Below are positions 12,511 to 16,949 of a stretch of 16,949 bases of DNA, in pieces. The stretch is from CAWVWF01 sp963933885. Lineage in GTDB: Bacteria; Bacteroidota; Bacteroidia; Flavobacteriales_C; GCA-002722245. The translations under genes and the position numbers were made by a program. The notes under the pieces were generated by a model. It saw only the letters and a program-made list of their open reading frames with translations, did not search any database and was not told the DNA's origin. The stretch is taken from contig CAWVWF010000059.1 in assembly GCA_963933885.1 (NCBI GenBank), positions 1 to 16,949 on the forward strand, given 5' to 3'. Every line of letters begins with the position of its first letter. Within the stretch, counting starts at the first letter, position 1.

Positions 12511-14829
12511 TTATTGTCTCAATTTAAATAGAAAATCAAAAGTGGTAATATAATTTTCTACTATTCGAAGTAATTCCTGAATATCTGAATCTGGTGCATC
12601 TTGATAGATCTCAGAAATTCTATTTTTAGTTTTGACCATTTCCTTCTGTGCTGCCTTACTATTTCCATTGGCGTGTAAGTCTGCCATTACCTTCATACCT
12701 TGATTTAAAGTAGCGATACAAAGCACTTTTTTGTAATTAGCCTCAATTGTATATTCGGTTTTTCCGGTTGCTTCTTCCCATTTCAAAGCTTCTTTTTTTA
12801 GAATAACAATCTCTTTTCCACCTGATATTTTTGTATAACTAAGTGTTACTATTACAGGCGATTTCTCAACTGACTTTGTTGGATTAAGTAAATCAAATTT
12901 AACTAAGAATAATTTATTCAAACCTGGATAGAGGTTGTTAATATTGGCCACTGTTTTACCAGTTGATGAGTTACTTTCATAACCATAAAGTTGTTTGTAG
13001 ATAAGCTGGTCTTTATACTTAATCTCAATAGTTGCATTTGTAGCCATTGGGTTAATGATAGAGAACAATTCTTTTTTGAAAGTATTCCCCATTTCATCTT
13101 CACTTCCTACATAATGCATTAGTCCGCCACCAACTGAAGCTAAACTGGACATTAATGACATATTAAATCCACTTCCGATTCCTATTGCGGAACATTCAAG
13201 CCCCCTTAAGTTGTGTTTTTTACTGAATTTAATTACTTTTTTTACTGGCGTAGATCCATATCCGTCAGACAATAGAATTAGTCTATTGGTACCTTTGTTT
13301 ATTTTCCTTTTCCCGAGTTCTTGATAGCCCTTCATAAGCCCTGAATAGATATTAGTTGCACCTCCAGCTTGAAGGTCATCAATGATATCGTAAATTAAAG
13401 TTTGTTTACTCATTGTTTTCGCTGGAACAACAATATTGGCCGAACTAGAAAAAGTGATTATTGAAACAATATCATTTGGGGAAAGATCTTTGAGTAAATT
13501 TTTAAGTGCTGTTTTCACTCCTGTAAGTCTGTCTTCTTCTGCCATAGATCCACTTATATCAATAACAAATGATAAATTTATTGGCTTATGCTTCATCAGT
13601 TTTGCATTCTCTTTTAGTAAATTTTTGAGATTCTTTGTATTGAATCCAACCTCTAAAAGTGCTTCCTTAGATTTGGAATTTACCCCAGGAGTAGCCCATT
13701 TAACGTATAATCCAATGTCTTTACCAGTTTCTGGAGAAGGGTATTGCTTTTTGATAAACCTGTCGAATGATTTTACCATATAGTCATTTGAAGTGGTTGG
13801 AAGAATAGAAAGTCTATTTGAAATGGATGCTCCTGTTTCCATAGAAAATTCTTGCATACTTCGACTGATTGTTTTTATAGGCGTATCCATTAAATCAACT
13901 ATATCTATAGCTTTATGAATATTAGTTTCTATCATATATTGTCGATGTAGAGGAAGCATGAATAGAACTTCACCCTCTTTTCTGATTTTCGCTTTGTACA
14001 CTTTATTCCCTTTGAGCATTTTTAGATAAACAGTACTTCCTTTCATTTTCGGATTAAAATTGGAGACTTGTAATCGTAAGAATGATCTTCCGGTAGATGC
14101 TAATTCACCTTTGTTATTTGGAATGGATTGAATAATAGTATCATTTACATTCTTCTCAGAAATTTGAAGTGGTTGATATGTAAATCGTTTTCGATGAAGT
14201 CCGGATTTTGGTCCTAAATCAATATATGATATGCTCTCATTTCCTTCGATATCTATTTCATAATCTGAACTGTTTGGAATTTCAAAAGTTGCAAGACCCT
14301 TTTTATTGGTTTTTCGAATGTATTTGGTGTTGGATTTATAGCAGGTTAATGTAATTGGAAATTTTTTTAGCGGTGATTTATCCAATTTTTTTAGATTAAT
14401 AATTACATATGAATTTCCTTTTTTCGGGCGTTCACCTTTCTCAAAATCTTCTTGATTAATTGTTGTGAAAGTCATTTTGGATCTATCAACAGCAGGTCTG
14501 TTTAGACGTGTCCAGTTTTTCATGTCATAGGTAACCATCAAACTGCTTGAACCTTTTCCAAAATCAGGGATTTTAATAAATTTAACCCGTTTCATATCTT
14601 CCACATTTACACTCCATTTTTCACCAGATGTAAGTGTGAATTTCACCTTTCCATTACTGCCCGTAGTTCCTACTTGAGCTTTTTTTGTTTTCGTTTCAAT
14701 TAATACTACTCTGGCATTTGAGAAACTTCTCCCTTTATTATTTTTAACCGAAATACTAACTTTAAAATCGATAGTTCCGAACGATAAGATGGAGCTAAAT
14801 AATAAACTTAAGAACAGTGTTTTTTTCAT
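12511..14829 (-). CDS. secreted VWA-domain protein
   Basis: The 772-aa protein has a signal peptide (MKKTLFLSLLFSSILSFG), so it is exported or surface-located. Residues about 20-100 and 140-200 look like Ig-like or carboxypeptidase-regulatory-like beta domains (for example TGSNGKVKFTL). A von Willebrand factor A domain covers about 418-590 with a complete metal site: Asp424, Ser426 and Ser428 in DISGS, Thr492 in GGATN, and Asp522 in SDG. A C-terminal beta and helical region follows, as in YfbK/TerF-like VWA proteins. There is no obvious T9SS sorting domain and no Cys lipobox. The gene is monocistronic, convergent with rprY, and flanked on the far side by the rprY remnant. The ligand or partner is unknown; a cell-surface adhesion or complex-assembly role is only a guess. 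Confidence 0.85.
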   Translation of the reverse strand: MKKTLFLSLLFSSILSFGTIDFKVSISVKNNKGRSFSNARVVLIETKTKKAQVGTTGSNGKVKFTLTSGEKWSVNVEDMKRVKFIKIPDFGKGSSSLMVTYDMKNWTRLNRPAVDRSKMTFTTINQEDFEKGERPKKGNSYVIINLKKLDKSPLKKFPITLTCYKSNTKYIRKTNKKGLATFEIPNSSDYEIDIEGNESISYIDLGPKSGLHRKRFTYQPLQISEKNVNDTIIQSIPNNKGELASTGRSFLRLQVSNFNPKMKGSTVYLKMLKGNKVYKAKIRKEGEVLFMLPLHRQYMIETNIHKAIDIVDLMDTPIKTISRSMQEFSMETGASISNRLSILPTTSNDYMVKSFDRFIKKQYPSPETGKDIGLYVKWATPGVNSKSKEALLEVGFNTKNLKNLLKENAKLMKHKPINLSFVIDISGSMAEEDRLTGVKTALKNLLKDLSPNDIVSIITFSSSANIVVPAKTMSKQTLIYDIIDDLQAGGATNIYSGLMKGYQELGKRKINKGTNRLILLSDGYGSTPVKKVIKFSKKHNLRGLECSAIGIGSGFNMSLMSSLASVGGGLMHYVGSEDEMGNTFKKELFSIINPMATNATIEIKYKDQLIYKQLYGYESNSSTGKTVANINNLYPGLNKLFLVKFDLLNPTKSVEKSPVIVTLSYTKISGGKEIVILKKEALKWEEATGKTEYTIEANYKKVLCIATLNQGMKVMADLHANGNSKAAQKEMVKTKNRISEIYQDAPDSDIQELLRIVENYITTFDFLFKLRQ

Positions 14830-14915
14830 GGAAAGATGATTGTGGGATTTCTTGAGAGCATAAAGAAAACTTTTTAAATAGTCACATTTAAAACTTTCGA
14901 TGGAAGACTTAGAAT
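14830..14915. other. upstream region of the VWA gene
   Basis: This short gap shows no clear promoter box for the VWA gene. Near 14901-14914 a short stretch (TGGAAGACTTAGA) resembles rprY around 12292-12305, suggesting that the rprY remnant began slightly earlier and carries an internal deletion of about 21 nt. The match is short and could be chance. Confidence 0.3.
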
Positions 14916-15074
14916 GATTTACTCACAAGAGAATTAGTACTTAAAGTAATTTGGGGAGAGAGCGATTATTTCAAAGGGAGAAGCATGAATGTGTTTATTA
15001 CCAAATTGAGAAAGTACTTAAAGGGTGATGATGGTATTGATATTATTTTTAATAGATACAAATTTTTGGTTAAA
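14916..15074 (+). pseudogene. remnant of a second rprY 3' end
   Basis: In frame this reads DLLTRELVLKVIWGESDYFK, GRSMNVFITKLRKYLKGDDG and IDIIFNRYKFLVK. It aligns to RprY residues 177-220 and the final GFKLMVK. Over 132 aligned bases I count 21 differences (about 84% identity), most of them silent, with 39 of 44 residues identical. A mostly silent pattern means the copy diverged while under protein-level selection, before it lost its 5' part and a few codons near the 3' end (IINVHGSGFKLMVK became IIFNRYKFLVK). No start codon or receiver domain is present, so it cannot make a regulator. Confidence 0.88.
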
Positions 15075-15127
15075 ATATTAGTCTTTTTAATGGTTTTAAA
15101 CTATATTGGTTAAAATGTTAATCTTTT
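15066..15127. promoter_or_regulatory. 40-bp-spaced direct repeats before hipB, possible operators
   Basis: A 22-nt motif starting TTGGTTAAAAT occurs at 15066-15087 and again at 15106-15127 with 20 of 22 matches, and a partial copy, TGGTTTTAAA, lies between at 15091-15100. HipB proteins autoregulate by binding repeated operators upstream of hipB, so these are candidate binding sites. TATATTGG (15103-15110) resembles a -7 box. The first copy lies within the tail of the rprY remnant. Confidence 0.45.
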
Positions 15128-15403
15128 ATGTTTTTCGGAATCACATCAAATAATACTGCTTTGCAACTGGCCGACCGGCATAAATCATTGCGTAAGGATT
15201 TAGGTTTTACTCAAACTGAAATTGCAAATAGATCAGGTGTTTCACTAGGGAGTATAAAACGATTTGAAAGAACCGGAAAGGTTTCTTTAGAAAGTTTATT
15301 GAAGTTAACAGAAGTACTCGGTAGATTGTCCGAATTTGAGCAAATATTTGTTTCGGAAGTAGACCCAAAAATAGAAAACCTTTTTTCTGATAAAACTAAA
15401 TAA
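15128..15403 (+). CDS. hipB: HipB-like XRE-family antitoxin
   Basis: This 91-aa DNA-binding antitoxin pairs with the HipA-like kinase encoded two bases downstream. A helix-turn-helix of the Xre/Cro type covers about residues 14-72 (LGFTQTEIANRSGVSLGSIKRFERTGKVSLESLLKL). HipB proteins bind operators at their own promoter and hold HipA in an inactive complex. The gene starts right after the repeated motifs. The short, charged C-terminus (about 76-91) may contact the toxin. The only usable start is the one chosen. Confidence 0.85.
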   Translation: MFFGITSNNTALQLADRHKSLRKDLGFTQTEIANRSGVSLGSIKRFERTGKVSLESLLKLTEVLGRLSEFEQIFVSEVDPKIENLFSDKTK

Positions 15404-15405
15404 CA

Positions 15406-16623
15406 ATGGGAAGTATCAACAAACTATTGGTTAGTATTTATTTAGGGAATGAACTTATTGAAGTTGGGGAATTGGTTAGTAGTAACCGAAGAATACACTT
15501 TAAGTATCACAGTCAATTTCTAGAAAAAGGAATTAATATCTCACCTATAAAATTACCTTTAACAAAAGGTATACATACTGGAGAAGTAGCTCCATTTGAT
15601 GGATTATTTGGTGTTTTTAATGATTCGCTTCCTGATGGTTGGGGAAGATTGTTGTTGGATAGGAAACTAATATCACAAGGAGTTTCTTTAAACGATGTAA
15701 GTCCGTTGGATAGATTGGCCTATGTTGGGAAAAATGGAAAAGGAGCACTGATTTATACACCAGATTTTAGTGATTCAGTCACTGATAAAGCAATGGTAGA
15801 TTTAAGCTATATAGCCAATGAAGTAGCAGAAGTTATTGAAGGGGCTTCTAGTGAAATAATTGATAAGCTGTTTACGATGGGAGGTGCGTCGGGTGGTGCC
15901 AGACCTAAGATATTTATAGGCTATAACCCATTATCAGGAGACTTAATTTATGGCGCAGAAGAATTACCAGAAGGCTATGAGGCTTGGATGATAAAATTCC
16001 CTTCTTCTTTAGATCCTAAAGATATCGCAAATATTGAATTCGCATATCATAAAATGGCTGTAGAAGCTGGTTTGGAAATGATGGATTGTAAGTTGTTTGA
16101 AGGTAAAGATGGTAGACAGTTTTTTGGAACAAAAAGATTCGACAGAGATGTAAATAAAAGATATCATACAACTACTGCCGCTGGACTTTTACATGATAAT
16201 TTTAGATTAACGAATATTGATTACGGTCATATCATGTGGGCAGCTTTCGAAATAAGTAAATCAGTAATTGAAAGAGAAAAAGTATTAAGATTGGCCGCGT
16301 TTAATGTATTTAGCGAAAACAGGGATGACCATAGTAATAACTTTTCTTTCATCATGTCGCCTTCAGGAGCGTGGAAATTCGCGCCTGTATATGATTTAAC
16401 TTATTCCTCATCCTCTCATGGAGAACATAGTATATTAGTTGCTGGAGAAGGTAAAAACCCAACCAAAGAACACCTACTTAAATTGGCGAATAATTTTGAC
16501 ATAAAAACTGGAGCTAAAATTATTGAAGAAGTTAGAATAGCTGTAAACAACTGGAAAATATTCGCTAAAGAAGCAGGAGTTTCGAGGTTTGAGATGAATA
16601 GAATATTTAAAAATATAGGTTAA
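15406..16623 (+). CDS. hipA: HipA-like serine/threonine kinase toxin
   Basis: HipA toxins phosphorylate a translation factor (glutamyl-tRNA synthetase in E. coli) and cause growth arrest or tolerance. This 405-aa protein has the N-terminal subdomain (about 1-110, with GLFGVFNDSLPDGWG), the serine-bearing loop GGASGGARPK (159-168, Ser162, the position of the autophosphorylation site in E. coli HipA), the catalytic DDH motif (Asp307, Asp308, His309) followed by Asn311/Asn312, and the metal-binding FAPVYDL with Asp330. All are intact. Length is slightly below the E. coli protein (about 440 aa), and it is not split into HipS and HipT. It is two bases downstream of hipB, so the pair forms an operon. 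Confidence 0.92.
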   Translation: MGSINKLLVSIYLGNELIEVGELVSSNRRIHFKYHSQFLEKGINISPIKLPLTKGIHTGEVAPFDGLFGVFNDSLPDGWGRLLLDRKLISQGVSLNDVSPLDRLAYVGKNGKGALIYTPDFSDSVTDKAMVDLSYIANEVAEVIEGASSEIIDKLFTMGGASGGARPKIFIGYNPLSGDLIYGAEELPEGYEAWMIKFPSSLDPKDIANIEFAYHKMAVEAGLEMMDCKLFEGKDGRQFFGTKRFDRDVNKRYHTTTAAGLLHDNFRLTNIDYGHIMWAAFEISKSVIEREKVLRLAAFNVFSENRDDHSNNFSFIMSPSGAWKFAPVYDLTYSSSSHGEHSILVAGEGKNPTKEHLLKLANNFDIKTGAKIIEEVRIAVNNWKIFAKEAGVSRFEMNRIFKNIG

Positions 16624-16715
16624 CTTTTTGTTTTATGACTGGAAGTATTAATGATATAAGAAATAGGATTGAGTTCTAGAAAGTATCTTTATTAGAGCAT
16701 CTGCATTATTATATT
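16624..16715. other. short intergenic stretch after hipA
   Basis: This 92-nt stretch is AT-rich with no clear terminator hairpin for hipA and no good promoter for the next gene. Confidence 0.4.
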
Positions 16716-16949
16716 ATGAAGCACTTAATCGTCTGTTTTTTATTACTCAGTTTCAATTTGTTTTCTCAAACGGATGAGTGTATAATTATTCAGGGAGTTT
16801 TGAAAGATGCATCCACTAAAGTAATCTTACCCAATTCGGAAATAGAAGTTTGGCGTGGTGACAATCGACTTCATTCCCTTAGAATAGATGAAGCAGGAGG
16901 ATTTCGACTGAAATTTAAGGCTCAGGATTTTAAAGGGTTAGAATTACGA
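16716..16949 (+). CDS. secreted protein, 5' part (cut by the window edge)
   Basis: The first 78 codons are open to the window end. The protein starts with a signal peptide (MKHLIVCFLLLSFNLFS, cleavage near QTDE), followed by IIIQGVLKDASTKVILPNSEIEVW and GGFRLKFK, the pattern of a carboxypeptidase-regulatory-like (CarboxypepD_reg) beta-sandwich, commonly found at the start of TonB receptors and surface proteins in this phylum. Whether the rest is a receptor, an adhesin or another protein cannot be seen. The start is the first ATG after a T-rich stretch and is well supported by the signal sequence. Confidence 0.75.
   Translation, partial: MKHLIVCFLLLSFNLFSQTDECIIIQGVLKDASTKVILPNSEIEVWRGDNRLHSLRIDEAGGFRLKFKAQDFKGLELR

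Noticed and set aside
13436..13783. Plus-strand 115-aa ORF inside the VWA gene
   Set aside because: It is antisense to the conserved VWA domain, with no known motif; composition reflects the real gene on the other strand.
1..16949. CRISPR array or insertion sequence
   Set aside because: No regularly spaced direct repeats and no transposase gene are visible.

Overview
The window looks like a chromosomal segment of a low-GC member of the Bacteroidota, most likely a flavobacterium-type lineage. The evidence is a PorZ gene of the type IX secretion system next to recO, an RprX/RprY-type two-component system, a tandem CDGSH protein, start codons without clear Shine-Dalgarno sequences, and repeated TAATG stop/start overlaps. 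Nothing in the sequence fixes the genus.

Left part (1-2500) is accessory DNA. Positions 1-635 lack a clear protein gene but hold a long, nested, G-U-paired RNA fold (141-251), a 33-codon ORF and a terminator-like hairpin. Next come a 65-aa small ORF and a large serine recombinase gene that overlap by 41 nt. The recombinase frame runs into a tRNA-Arg(UCG) gene on the opposite strand and its intrinsic terminator, so the last residues of the protein are antisense tRNA sequence. A 19-bp copy of the tRNA 5' end lies 55 bp further right. Together these suggest an integrated element or its remnant at a tRNA locus.

Middle part (2600-12500) is core-like. A tightly coupled plus-strand trio encodes PorZ, RecO and a TonB-dependent receptor. 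A minus-strand CDGSH protein with its own terminator follows, then a perfect 26-bp inverted repeat and HemJ on the minus strand. Divergent from hemJ, a plus-strand unit encodes an acyl-CoA thioesterase, an M23 envelope peptidase and the RprX/RprY-like kinase and response regulator.

Right part (12500-16949) is accessory again. A secreted VWA-domain protein on the minus strand converges on rprY. Beyond it lies a decayed second copy of the rprY 3' end, followed by a complete hipB-hipA toxin-antitoxin pair whose upstream region carries repeated TGGTT-containing motifs, and the start of another secreted protein cut by the window edge. The two rprY 3' ends flanking the VWA gene suggest insertion or xenologous recombination at the end of rprY.

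The items most worth following up are the structured RNA with its small ORF, the recombinase/tRNA fusion with the 19-bp repeat, and the duplicated rprY 3' end.
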